Assembly: GCA_000720805.1 (NCBI GenBank)
Contig: JODI01000128.1
Location: 1-16,180 of the forward strand
From: Streptomyces violaceoruber
GTDB lineage: Bacteria; Actinomycetota; Actinomycetes; Streptomycetales; Streptomycetaceae
Direction of reading: 5' to 3'
Length of the DNA: 16,180 nucleotides
In this document: positions 1-6,061 of the stretch, in pieces
How the letters are laid out: each line of letters starts with the position of its first letter
Numbering within the stretch: the first letter of the stretch is position 1
Translations under genes and position numbers: made by a program
The notes under the pieces: generated by a model
Told to the model about the DNA's origin: nothing
What the model saw: the letters and a program-made list of their open reading frames with translations, nothing else
The model's database searches: none

Positions 1-14
1 GTTGCTGCTACCGC

Positions 15-563
15 TCACCGCGGCTCCTCCCCGTTCGCCGACTCCGCGTACGCCGACTCTCCGTATTGCGACTCCCCGTTCGCCGTCCCCGCGTCCACGG
101 CCGCCGCGTCCGGCACGATCCCCGCGACCGGCGGGAACAGCACCCCGTCGCCGTCCTCGCTCCCCACGTCCAGTGCCACTCCGCACGGGACGCCGGCCGC
201 CGGGACGGCCGCATCCAGCAGCCGGGCTCCCAGCACGCGCTGATACACCCACTCCCGCGAGCCTTCGTTCCTCGCGATCGCGAACCGGGCCAACGCCGTC
301 TCGTTCGAGAAGGCGTAGATCCAGCGGACCCCGCCGTAGTCACCGACCAACGGGTCTGCGTTCTCGTCGAGCGGGACGAGTACGGGCGTACGGCGGAATT
401 CTCCGAGCAGCACGGCGAATTCGCGACGGGCGCGGGCGACTTCAGGCGTTTCCGGTCGAGCAGCTCCCCTGGCGGGTGTCTCGGAAGACCCGTCGGCAGT
501 GGGATGGGGCGGCGATTGGTCTGCCTCTGCACTGTCGTCGCTCTTGGTGTCCGACACGGTCAT
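15..563 (-). CDS. SseB-like domain protein
   Basis: A 182-residue protein whose middle (about residues 35-130) resembles the SseB N-terminal domain of streptomycetes: a LLGEFRRTPVLVPL segment, then GGVRWIYAFSNETALARFA, then a hydrophobic region with GVALDVGSEDG. The domain is widespread in actinobacteria, often near secretion or toxin genes, and its biochemical role is not established. The N terminus is acidic, Ser/Pro-rich and probably disordered. The C terminus is a pentapeptide repeat (ESxxG) encoded by 15-bp units. The ATG at 563 has no clear ribosome site; an in-frame TTG at 581 is preceded by GAGG at good spacing and would add six residues. The gene stands alone, 208 bp downstream of the immunity-like pair. 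The family call is from sequence memory and moderately sure. Confidence 0.72.
   Translation of the reverse strand: MTVSDTKSDDSAEADQSPPHPTADGSSETPARGAARPETPEVARARREFAVLLGEFRRTPVLVPLDENADPLVGDYGGVRWIYAFSNETALARFAIARNEGSREWVYQRVLGARLLDAAVPAAGVPCGVALDVGSEDGDGVLFPPVAGIVPDAAAVDAGTANGESQYGESAYAESANGEEPR
31..90. repeat. 15-bp tandem repeat, four units
   Basis: Four consecutive 15-bp units (31-45, 46-60, 61-75, 76-90) of the form CCGTTCGCCGACTCC with substitutions. They lie in the 3' end of the SseB-like gene and encode imperfect ESxxG pentapeptides. The unit length is a multiple of three, so changes in copy number keep the reading frame. Confidence 0.75.
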
Positions 564-642
564 CTCGGCGTAGTCGGACAAGCGAGACCTCGGTGCATGG
601 CCGACCGTCGCGTCGCTTCCCCCTGGATCCACCACGCCCGGA

Positions 643-672
643 ATAATCACATCCGCGGTTTGCCAGGCGCAA
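643..672 (-). promoter_or_regulatory. candidate promoter for the SseB-like gene
   Basis: On the minus strand TTGCGC (672-667) is followed after 18 bases by GATTAT (648-643), the most AT-rich patch in the gap between the immunity-like genes and the SseB-like gene. It would give a leader of about 75 bases before the ATG at 563. This rests on sequence resemblance only. Confidence 0.28.
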
Positions 673-700
673 CGCGAACACTCCGCTGTCCGCTCGGCTG

Positions 701-717
701 GCCGGTTTTCGACCGGC
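701..717. terminator. short hairpin after the immunity-like pair
   Basis: GCCGGT (701-706) and ACCGGC (712-717) form a perfect 6-bp stem with a 5-base loop, 55 bases past the stop codon of the minus-strand immunity-like gene. It has no U tract on the minus strand and is short, so it is a weak terminator candidate. Confidence 0.3.
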
Positions 718-771
718 TGGGTGCCGCGTCGATCCAAGGGGCGACCAGGGTGGGCCGCACAAGGTTCGGCT

Positions 772-1287
772 TCAACAGTCGAACACCGACCAGCAGATGT
801 CGTTCCGCAGCCGCTGGTCATCAAGCACCAGCTCGCGGATCGCCTCCGGGAGCTGATCGCGCTGCCACTGGCACTCGAGCCGGCCGGCGGTCTCGCTCTC
901 GCCGTCCGGTGCCGCCGCGCGTGCGGCCTTGATCGCGTAGGCGGCCGCGCCGAGTTCGTGTGCGGCGACGTGGGCGACGGCGCCGGCCTGGCCGGCGGCG
1001 TACGCGGCATGCCGTGCTGCCCCGCGCAGGTCTCTGGCCGCCCCCATCGCATGGCCGCCCGCCGCGCGAGCCTGCATCATCTTGACCTCGCCACGCACCC
1101 ATGCCCGGGCATGCTCGATCGCCTGGCGCGGTCGCGGGTCCCCGGGGCGGGCCGACTCGAAGAGGCCGAGGACGTGCTCTGCACACGAGGCGGCCCAGAG
1201 AGCGAGGAGACGGTGATCCGCGTCGGTGAGAGTCCCGCCCCGGCGGATCGTCACGAAGCGGAGGTCCCGGACCTTCGGGAGGATCAC
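772..1287 (-). CDS. putative immunity protein (Imm-5-like), second of pair
   Basis: A 171-residue, mostly helical, alanine-rich protein of the streptomycete 'putative immunity protein' type. Features seen are CAEHVLGLFESARPGDPRPR near residues 35-54, a run of alanine-rich helices (MGAARDLRGAARHAAYAAGQ) in the middle, and a conserved end, QLPEAIRELVLDD then DICWSVFDC. The PGDPRPRxAI motif is shared with the upstream gene, so the two look like diverged paralogues. The start is a GTG at 1287 overlapping the upstream stop (GTGA), with GGAGGG upstream, which implies translational coupling. Imm-5-like domains are predicted to neutralise polymorphic toxins, but no toxin gene lies beside it here and the real function is unknown. 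Confidence 0.8.
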   Translation of the reverse strand: MILPKVRDLRFVTIRRGGTLTDADHRLLALWAASCAEHVLGLFESARPGDPRPRQAIEHARAWVRGEVKMMQARAAGGHAMGAARDLRGAARHAAYAAGQAGAVAHVAAHELGAAAYAIKAARAAAPDGESETAGRLECQWQRDQLPEAIRELVLDDQRLRNDICWSVFDC

Positions 1288-1898
1288 GACTTGGACTCCC
1301 TCCTGCGGGCGTCGGCGCCACTCCCCGCGGTGTGCCTTGGCGACCGGTCAGTCGCCTGGCGCAGGGAGTGGTCCAGCGCGTTCATCAGCCGGGCGACACG
1401 ATTGCTGCCGCCTGTCGTGGGCGGGTAGCGGCAGAGCACGTCGATGAGCACCGGTGTCGCACGGTGCCGTGACCGTTCCAGCAGGGCCTCCCCGATCGCC
1501 GGGTCACCGTCCGCCTGCAGCTCCCCGATGCGCGCGGCGCTCGCGGAGGCTCGCAGGATGTGGCCGACCTGGCCGGCCTGGGCGATGGGGTGCAGATATG
1601 CGGCCGATGCGGCGTCACCGGCGGATCGCGCGGCCAGCCGCGCGGCTTCGGAGGGTGCGGACCGGGCGGCCCGATGAGCGTCGAGGGAAGTGACGCGCTG
1701 CAACTTCGTCCTGTTGGCACCGTTGATGAACGTCCGGGCCGCGTCGATCGCCGCTCGGGGGCGCGGATCCCCGGGAACAGCCTGCTCGAAGACCGGCAGG
1801 ACGTCCTCCGCGTGCAGAACCACGTAGTGAGCCACGACGCGCAGTTCGTCCATCGTCAGGCCGAAGTCTCCGGACACCGTGTGCGTGCTCTGTGCCAT
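1284..1898 (-). CDS. putative immunity protein (Imm-5-like), first of pair
   Basis: A 204-residue alpha-helical protein with the Imm-5-like signature: LTMDELRVVAHYVVLHAEDVLPVFEQ, then PGDPRPRAAIDAARTF, then an alanine-rich helix with AAYLHPIAQAGQVGHILRAS, and a tail with LIDVLCRYPPT. It matches in layout what is commonly annotated as 'putative immunity protein' in Streptomyces. I chose the ATG at 1898 because the family homology begins just after it; the frame stays open for 17 more codons of unlikely composition. There is no Shine-Dalgarno before this ATG, and a -10-like TACGAT ends 8 bases upstream, so the mRNA may be leaderless. Its stop overlaps the GTG start of the next gene. The toxin target, if any, is unknown. 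Confidence 0.82.
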   Translation of the reverse strand: MAQSTHTVSGDFGLTMDELRVVAHYVVLHAEDVLPVFEQAVPGDPRPRAAIDAARTFINGANRTKLQRVTSLDAHRAARSAPSEAARLAARSAGDAASAAYLHPIAQAGQVGHILRASASAARIGELQADGDPAIGEALLERSRHRATPVLIDVLCRYPPTTGGSNRVARLMNALDHSLRQATDRSPRHTAGSGADARRRESKS

Positions 1899-1906
1899 GT
1901 CTGTGA

Positions 1907-1912
1907 ATCGTA
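1907..1912 (-). promoter_or_regulatory. -10-like element for a possibly leaderless start
   Basis: The minus strand reads TACGAT at 1912-1907, followed by 8 bases and then the ATG at 1898. Transcription starting about 7 bases after the -10 would begin at or next to the ATG. No good -35 was seen and no ribosome site separates them. Confidence 0.3.
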
Positions 1913-2065
1913 TCCTTGCCCGGCAGCCTCGAAGCGTTGACCAGGACACTGGAACGGTGGCGGCGCGACCTCACGTCCTGCGGAGGGGCCTACCTGTAGG
2001 CCACCAGTCAACTCTCCGCCTACCTCGACGCCTTGGCCCGGGGCCGAGAAAGACCTCTGGCGGGT

Positions 2066-2100
2066 GCGGGACACCGGTCATGACGGACCCGGTGTCCCGC
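2066..2100 (-). terminator. strong hairpin downstream of the chitinase gene
   Basis: GCGGGACACCGG (2066-2077) pairs perfectly with CCGGTGTCCCGC (2089-2100): a 12-bp stem with an 11-base loop, 50 bases beyond the chitinase stop codon. There is no U tract, as is usual for Streptomyces terminators. It also separates chitinase transcription from the immunity-like genes that follow on the same strand. Confidence 0.72.
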
Positions 2101-2150
2101 CCGATGTACTGCGGGGATGTCAACGTTCCCGATCGAAGGGGATGGATGGG

Positions 2151-3869
2151 TTACGGCAGCGCGTGCACGTGCGGCCCCACCGCCCCCGACCACGCGTTCC
2201 CCGCGGCCGCATCCCAGTTCGTCGACCACGTCATGGCCCCCCGCAGCTCCGGATAGGTCCGCGACGGCTTGAACGACCCGCACCCCGTGCCCTTGGCCAG
2301 GCAGTCCAGCGCGTTGTTCACCACCGAAGGAGACACGTACCCACTCCCTGCCCCACGCGCCGAAGCCGGCAGGCCAAGACCCACCTGGGACGGAGACAGG
2401 CCGCCCTCCAACTGGATGCAGGCCAGCGCCGTGAGGAAGTCCACCGAGCCCTGGCTGTACACCTTGCCGTCGCAGCCCAGCATGGAACCGCTGTTGTAGT
2501 ACTGCATGTTGACGACGGTGAGGATGTCCTTCACGTTCAGGGCGGTCTGGAAGTACGTGTTGGACGTGGACTGCATGTCGATGGTCTGCGGGGCCATGGT
2601 CAGGACCAGGGACGAGCCCGCCTTTGCCGACAGGGACCGCAGCGCCTGGGTCATGTACGTCGCGTTGAGGCCGTTCTCCAGGTCGATGTCGACGCCGTCG
2701 AAGCCGTACGTCTGCATCAGGGAGTACACCGAGTTCGCGAAGTTCGTCGCCGAGGCCGAGTCGTTCACCGACACCGCGCCCCGCTCACCCCCGACGGAGA
2801 TGATGACCTTCTTCCCGGCCGCCTGCTTGGCCTTCACGTCCGCCTTGAACTGGTCGACCGTGTAGCCGCCGAGGCCCGCCGAGTCCAGGGTGAAGGTGAC
2901 GGCGCCCGGCGTCGTCGTCGCGTCGGCGAAGGCGACCGCGATGATGTCGTACTGGGACTGGACGTCAGAGAGTTTCTGGACCGTCGCCCCGTTGTTGAAG
3001 TTCTGCCAGTACCCCGTCACGGCGTGCTTGGGCACCGCGCCCCCGCCACCGCCCGGGGATGTCGTCGTACGGCCCGTCACCGTCGCCGACTTCGCCGACT
3101 CGCCCGCCGCGTTCGTCGCCGTGACCTGGAACGAGTACGACGTGGCGGCCGCGAGGCCGGTCACCGTGGCCGATGTTCCCGTCACCGCCGTGGCCTTCGT
3201 GCCGTTGCGGTAGACGTTGTAGCCGGTCGCTCCCGAGACCGTGTTCCAGGCCAGGGACACGGACGAGGAGGAGGTTCCGGTCACGGACACGCCGCTCGGC
3301 GCCGCCGGGATCGTGGGCTGCGGGTCGTCGCCACCACCGCCTCCGTCGGGGCCGTACACCGAGACGTCGTCCGCGTAGTACGCCGCCTGGCCGTACCAAC
3401 CGTGCGTGTACACGGTCACCGAGGTCGTCGACGAGCCCGTGGTGAACGTCGTCGACAACTGCTTCCACGCGGACGAGTCCGGGGTCCAGGTCGAGACGTC
3501 CGTCGTGCCCGTGCCCGTCGCGCCCAGGTACGCGTAGCCGCCCTGCACCCACGCGCTCAGCGTGTACGTCGAGTTGGGCTTCACCGCGACCGTCTGGGTG
3601 CAGCGGGCGTTGTCCTGCCCGGCCGGCGTCGCCTTCAGCGCGGCCGAGCCGCCGTGGACGGGGGAGGAGACGGTCGTACCGCTGCCGCCCGAACACGTCC
3701 AGTTGGCGAGGCCCGACTCGAAGCCGGGGTTCTTCGTGTTGTTGGTGTCGGCCGCCGCGGCCTGGCCCGCGCCCGCTGTTGCGGCGGCCAGGGTGAGGAG
3801 CGTCGCGGTGAGGGTCCCGGCGAGGGTTCGTGTCCGTCTGCGTCTGGGCATGCCTGGTTCGCGGTGCAC
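2151..3869 (-). CDS. secreted family 18 chitinase (CBM, FnIII, GH18)
   Basis: Hydrolyses beta-1,4-N-acetylglucosamine linkages of chitin outside the cell. The 572-residue protein has an arginine-rich n-region and a hydrophobic core ending AAAA-D near residue 40 (Sec or Tat-like signal), a carbohydrate-binding module beginning NPGFESGLANW (about 45-175), a fibronectin III domain (about 187-275) flanked by glycine linkers, and a GH18 domain from GYWQNFNNG (about 285) to the end. The catalytic motif DGVDIDLE spans about 391-398 with Glu398 as acid/base; the SxGG motif is present as SVGG. I chose the GTG at 3869 because GGAGG sits 5 bases before it; the later ATG (3851) has none. Upstream are a DasR-like site and a TTGACA box, predicting control by N-acetylglucosamine metabolism. 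Ends in a strong hairpin. Confidence 0.95.
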   Translation of the reverse strand: MHREPGMPRRRRTRTLAGTLTATLLTLAAATAGAGQAAAADTNNTKNPGFESGLANWTCSGGSGTTVSSPVHGGSAALKATPAGQDNARCTQTVAVKPNSTYTLSAWVQGGYAYLGATGTGTTDVSTWTPDSSAWKQLSTTFTTGSSTTSVTVYTHGWYGQAAYYADDVSVYGPDGGGGGDDPQPTIPAAPSGVSVTGTSSSSVSLAWNTVSGATGYNVYRNGTKATAVTGTSATVTGLAAATSYSFQVTATNAAGESAKSATVTGRTTTSPGGGGGAVPKHAVTGYWQNFNNGATVQKLSDVQSQYDIIAVAFADATTTPGAVTFTLDSAGLGGYTVDQFKADVKAKQAAGKKVIISVGGERGAVSVNDSASATNFANSVYSLMQTYGFDGVDIDLENGLNATYMTQALRSLSAKAGSSLVLTMAPQTIDMQSTSNTYFQTALNVKDILTVVNMQYYNSGSMLGCDGKVYSQGSVDFLTALACIQLEGGLSPSQVGLGLPASARGAGSGYVSPSVVNNALDCLAKGTGCGSFKPSRTYPELRGAMTWSTNWDAAAGNAWSGAVGPHVHALP

Positions 3870-3889
3870 TGGTGCCTCCGGTGGGGGAG

Positions 3890-3937
3890 AGGAACAGAGG
3901 AACAGAGGAACAGAGGAGTAGAGGTGCAGAGGTGAAG
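3890..3937. repeat. 8-bp tandem repeat in the chitinase leader
   Basis: Six 8-bp units, AGGAACAG three times perfectly, then AGGAGTAG, AGGTGCAG and AGGTGAAG. In the chitinase mRNA this is a pyrimidine-rich stretch (CTGTTCCT units) directly upstream of the ribosome site at 3875-3879. The unit length is not a multiple of three, which fits a non-coding position. Confidence 0.85.
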
Positions 3938-3988
3938 GGGGCAGGGGGACGGAAGAGATGCGCATGACGGTGGCCACCGCGTGTCCTA

Positions 3989-4018
3989 AGAGTTGGTCCA
4001 GACCAATTCAACTGTCAA
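3989..4018 (-). promoter_or_regulatory. chitinase promoter
   Basis: The minus strand has a perfect TTGACA at 4018-4013. The -10 is less clear: AACTCT after 18 bases (3994-3989) or TTAGGA further on (3989-3984). The dre palindrome fills the spacer. The leader to the GTG at 3869 would be about 110 bases and includes the 8-bp repeats. Confidence 0.55.
3991..4008. promoter_or_regulatory. DasR-like operator (dre) before the chitinase
   Basis: AGTTGGTCCAGACCAATT contains the palindrome TTGGTC-CA-GACCAA. It matches the published dre core TGGTCTAGACCA at all but one position. DasR, a GntR-family repressor, controls chitinase and N-acetylglucosamine genes in Streptomyces and is released by phosphorylated glucosamine. 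The site lies in the spacer downstream of the -35 box at 4018-4013, where a bound repressor would block RNA polymerase. Confidence 0.78.
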
Positions 4019-4152
4019 GAGCCCCGCAGGGGCTGCGTGGAATGGCGTGCGGAATGGATGACTCCAACTCAGCCGGGCACCCGGGCCTCGTGGCACATGC
4101 GCCCCATCTGCGTTGAAATGGCGGCCTTTTGGGCGCTCAAGAGCAGCAGGAA

Positions 4153-4196
4153 GTCACAGAAACGCTGTTCTCCGGTCACAGGGGCGTGGATACAGT
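4153..4196 (+). promoter_or_regulatory. candidate promoter of the pilus cluster
   Basis: TTCTCC (4168-4173), a 17-base spacer and TACAGT (4191-4196) form a possible promoter about 85 bases before the first pilus-cluster gene. A heptamer GTCACAG occurs at 4153-4159 and again at 4175-4181, two helical turns apart, with a third GTCAC at 4206-4210; these could be sites for an activator. The 413-base gap from 3870 to 4282 holds this, the chitinase promoter, the dre and the 8-bp repeat, and no further gene that I can see. Confidence 0.25.
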
Positions 4197-4282
4197 GCTC
4201 AGGTAGTCACGCAGTGAAGTCGATCGGGTGTGCCGGAGTGACGCCGGTAAGCCCATGGGCATGGGGATTCGGGGAGCTGCGC

Positions 4283-5269
4283 GTGCCAACTGCCATTGCC
4301 GTGACCAGTGCCGACATGGCACTGCCGCCACAGGACGACCGAACCATGCCCGCGGCCGTCCTGCCGGACCTGGACCGCCAGCCGCTCGACCGGTCGCTGG
4401 CCGCCCTGCAGACGCTGATCGACCAGCACGGGCATGTGATCGTCGTCTGTTCGCAGGCCGTCCCCCGAGAGGTGGAGCGGCGGCTGCTCACGGTCCGCTC
4501 CCTCCTGGAAAGCGACCGGATCGCCCTGTTCCGGCCTGATCTGCCGCCGCTCGGACTCGCCGTCCTGGCCCGCCAGTTACGCCAGCTCGCCTCCTGTGAC
4601 CTGAGTCCCGGCGTGCTCGCCTCCGCCGCCCGGCTGCTCACCCACTACCTCCACGCCGGCGCGCTCCTCGGCTCCGTCACCAAGCTCGACCGCGTTCCCG
4701 TGAGTCTGAAGTCGCACGCCAAGTCCTGGATGCCGGGCAGCCAGTTCGGTGTGCTCGCCCACCCGCAGCCGCAGCTCGTCCGTATCGGACCCGACGCGAC
4801 CCTCGCGGGCCCGGAGTTCGCCACGTCGATGCTGGTCGGCCGGGGGCAGCTCCAGTCCGACTGGGTCACCGCGACCCTGGCCAAGTCCTGGAGCGTGCAG
4901 GGGCTGCGCGAGGTCCCGCTGCCGGCCGAGTCCGCGGACTGGTGGGGCACCGGCAAGCTGATCGAGTTCTGCACCTTCCTGCCGGACCTGTCGGTTCTCT
5001 ACCAACTGGTCACCTCGGTACGGCAGAACATCTGCCACTGGTGCGGCATCGAGGTCATCGGCGACCGCTGCGTCTTCTGCTCCGCCGTATCGCCGGTATC
5101 ACCCGTATCGCCCGTGCGTGACAACCAGTCGCCCGCGTACGGGAGCCAGTCACCCCCTTACGGCAACCAGTCGCCCTCTTACGGCAACCAGTCGCCCCCT
5201 TACGGCAACCAGTCACTCCCGTACGAGAACCGCTCACCCGTGCACAGGAACCAACTGCCCGCCGGGTGA
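4283..5269 (+). CDS. zinc-ribbon protein of unknown function, head of pilus cluster
   Basis: I do not recognise this 328-residue protein as a named family. Residues 1-245 are soluble, with no membrane segment, and look alpha/beta (HGHVIVVCSQAVPREVERRL near 50-70). Cys251, Cys254, Cys263 and Cys266 form a CxxC-x8-CxxC zinc ribbon (ICHWCGIEVIGDRCVFC). The tail, residues 280-328, is seven copies of a heptapeptide close to GNQSPPY, probably disordered. I chose the GTG at 4283, with GGGGAG 6 bases upstream; an ATG at 4316 is the alternative. One leucine (residue 99) is a TTA codon (4577-4579), so translation should depend on bldA. It precedes the CpaB gene by 75 bases and is probably in the same transcription unit. 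Its role may be regulatory or as an assembly factor. Confidence 0.8.
   Translation: MPTAIAVTSADMALPPQDDRTMPAAVLPDLDRQPLDRSLAALQTLIDQHGHVIVVCSQAVPREVERRLLTVRSLLESDRIALFRPDLPPLGLAVLARQLRQLASCDLSPGVLASAARLLTHYLHAGALLGSVTKLDRVPVSLKSHAKSWMPGSQFGVLAHPQPQLVRIGPDATLAGPEFATSMLVGRGQLQSDWVTATLAKSWSVQGLREVPLPAESADWWGTGKLIEFCTFLPDLSVLYQLVTSVRQNICHWCGIEVIGDRCVFCSAVSPVSPVSPVRDNQSPAYGSQSPPYGNQSPSYGNQSPPYGNQSLPYENRSPVHRNQLPAG
4577..4579 (+). other. in-frame TTA codon (bldA-dependent)
   Basis: Leu99 of the zinc-ribbon protein is TTA while its neighbours use CTC, CTG or CTT. The codon is in frame with the GTG at 4283 (98 codons upstream). TTA is read only by the bldA tRNA in Streptomyces. Confidence 0.85.
5087..5113. 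repeat. 9-bp tandem repeat, three units
   Basis: GTATCGCCG, GTATCACCC and GTATCGCCC follow one another and encode VSP three times, just after the zinc ribbon and just before the 21-bp repeat block. Confidence 0.7.
5120..5266. repeat. 21-bp tandem repeat, seven units
   Basis: Seven exact-length 21-bp units (5120, 5141, 5162, 5183, 5204, 5225 and 5246 are the starts) run up to the stop codon at 5267. The core units differ by one to three bases from GGCAACCAGTCGCCCCCTTAC and encode GNQSPPY. The outer units are more diverged, as expected for a block that expanded from its centre. Confidence 0.92.
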
Positions 5270-5344
5270 GCCGACCCGGCCACCCGGCCGCTCCGACCAG
5301 CCAACCCCGCCAGACCCAACCCCCCCGACGAGGTCGTACGGTTC

Positions 5345-6052
5345 ATGAACTCCCGTCAGCGCCGCGGCGTGATACTCCTGCTCCTGTCGGTCCTGTGCGC
5401 CCTCGGCGCGTTCGCCGGCGTGCTGTCCGTCATCAACGACGTGAAGTCGAAGGTCGGCCCCGAGGTCACGGCGTACCGGCTGAAGTCCCGGGTGGAGCCG
5501 TACACCAGTCTCAACGCGAGCCAGTTCGAGAAGACCGAGATGCCGAAGCGGTGGCTGCCGGACACCGCGGTCACCGATCTCTCCGACCTCCGCGGCAAGA
5601 TCGCCGTCACCACGCTGCAGGCGGGCTCGCTGCTGCAGAGCGACATGATCGTCGATCAGCCCGCCCTGCAGCCGGGGCAGCAGGAGGTCGCCATCATGAT
5701 CGACGCGGCGACCGGTGTCGCGGGGAAGATCACGGCCGGTGCGTCGGTCAACGTGTACGCCACCTTCGAGGGACAGCGCGAGGGCGCTCCCGACCAGTCC
5801 AAGATCATCGTGACCAACGCCCGGGTCATCGACGTCGGCGATCTCAAGGTGCTCAAGCCGGACGCCGACGACCGCACCCGGCAGGAGACCGACGCCGTCC
5901 CGATCACCTTCGCGCTCACCACCCTCGACGCCCAGCGCATCACGTACGCCGAGTCGTTCGCCAAGGAGGTCCGGCTCGCGCTCGTCGCGCCCGGCACCGG
6001 CACCACCGTCCCCGAGCGCGACCGCACCTACGAACTCGCCAAGGACAAGTGA
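5345..6052 (+). CDS. cpaB: Flp pilus assembly protein CpaB/RcpC
   Basis: CpaB/RcpC is a periplasm-facing or wall-facing assembly protein of Flp/Tad pili, thought to guide or stabilise the fibre. The 235-residue protein has a short basic start, one membrane anchor (about residues 8-30), a SAF-like domain (about 40-103: YRLKSRVEPYTSLNAS then LQAGSLLQSDMI) and an RcpC domain (about 108-215: VAIMIDAATGVAGKITAGASVNVYATF). In outer-membrane bacteria it works with the RcpA secretin; no secretin is seen here, so it probably acts at the membrane-wall interface. The start is the ATG at 5345, with a weak GAGG 11 bases upstream. The gene lies 9 bases before the CpaE-like gene and is surely co-transcribed with it. 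Confidence 0.9.
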   Translation: MNSRQRRGVILLLLSVLCALGAFAGVLSVINDVKSKVGPEVTAYRLKSRVEPYTSLNASQFEKTEMPKRWLPDTAVTDLSDLRGKIAVTTLQAGSLLQSDMIVDQPALQPGQQEVAIMIDAATGVAGKITAGASVNVYATFEGQREGAPDQSKIIVTNARVIDVGDLKVLKPDADDRTRQETDAVPITFALTTLDAQRITYAESFAKEVRLALVAPGTGTTVPERDRTYELAKDK

Positions 6053-6061
6053 GAGGCCGCC

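Noticed and set aside
2064..3935. Long plus-strand open frame across the chitinase gene
   Set aside because: It is antisense to a clear chitinase with domains and catalytic motif; its product is an arginine/valine/histidine-rich composition with no domain, typical of high-GC shadow frames.
4037..4282. N-terminal extension of the zinc-ribbon gene
   Set aside because: The frame is open but its composition (many Trp, Cys, Ser and Met) is unlike coding DNA here, and the GTG at 4283 has a good ribosome site.
5120..5266. CRISPR-like array
   Set aside because: The 21-bp units are contiguous, with no spacers, and encode a regular heptapeptide in a gene tail.
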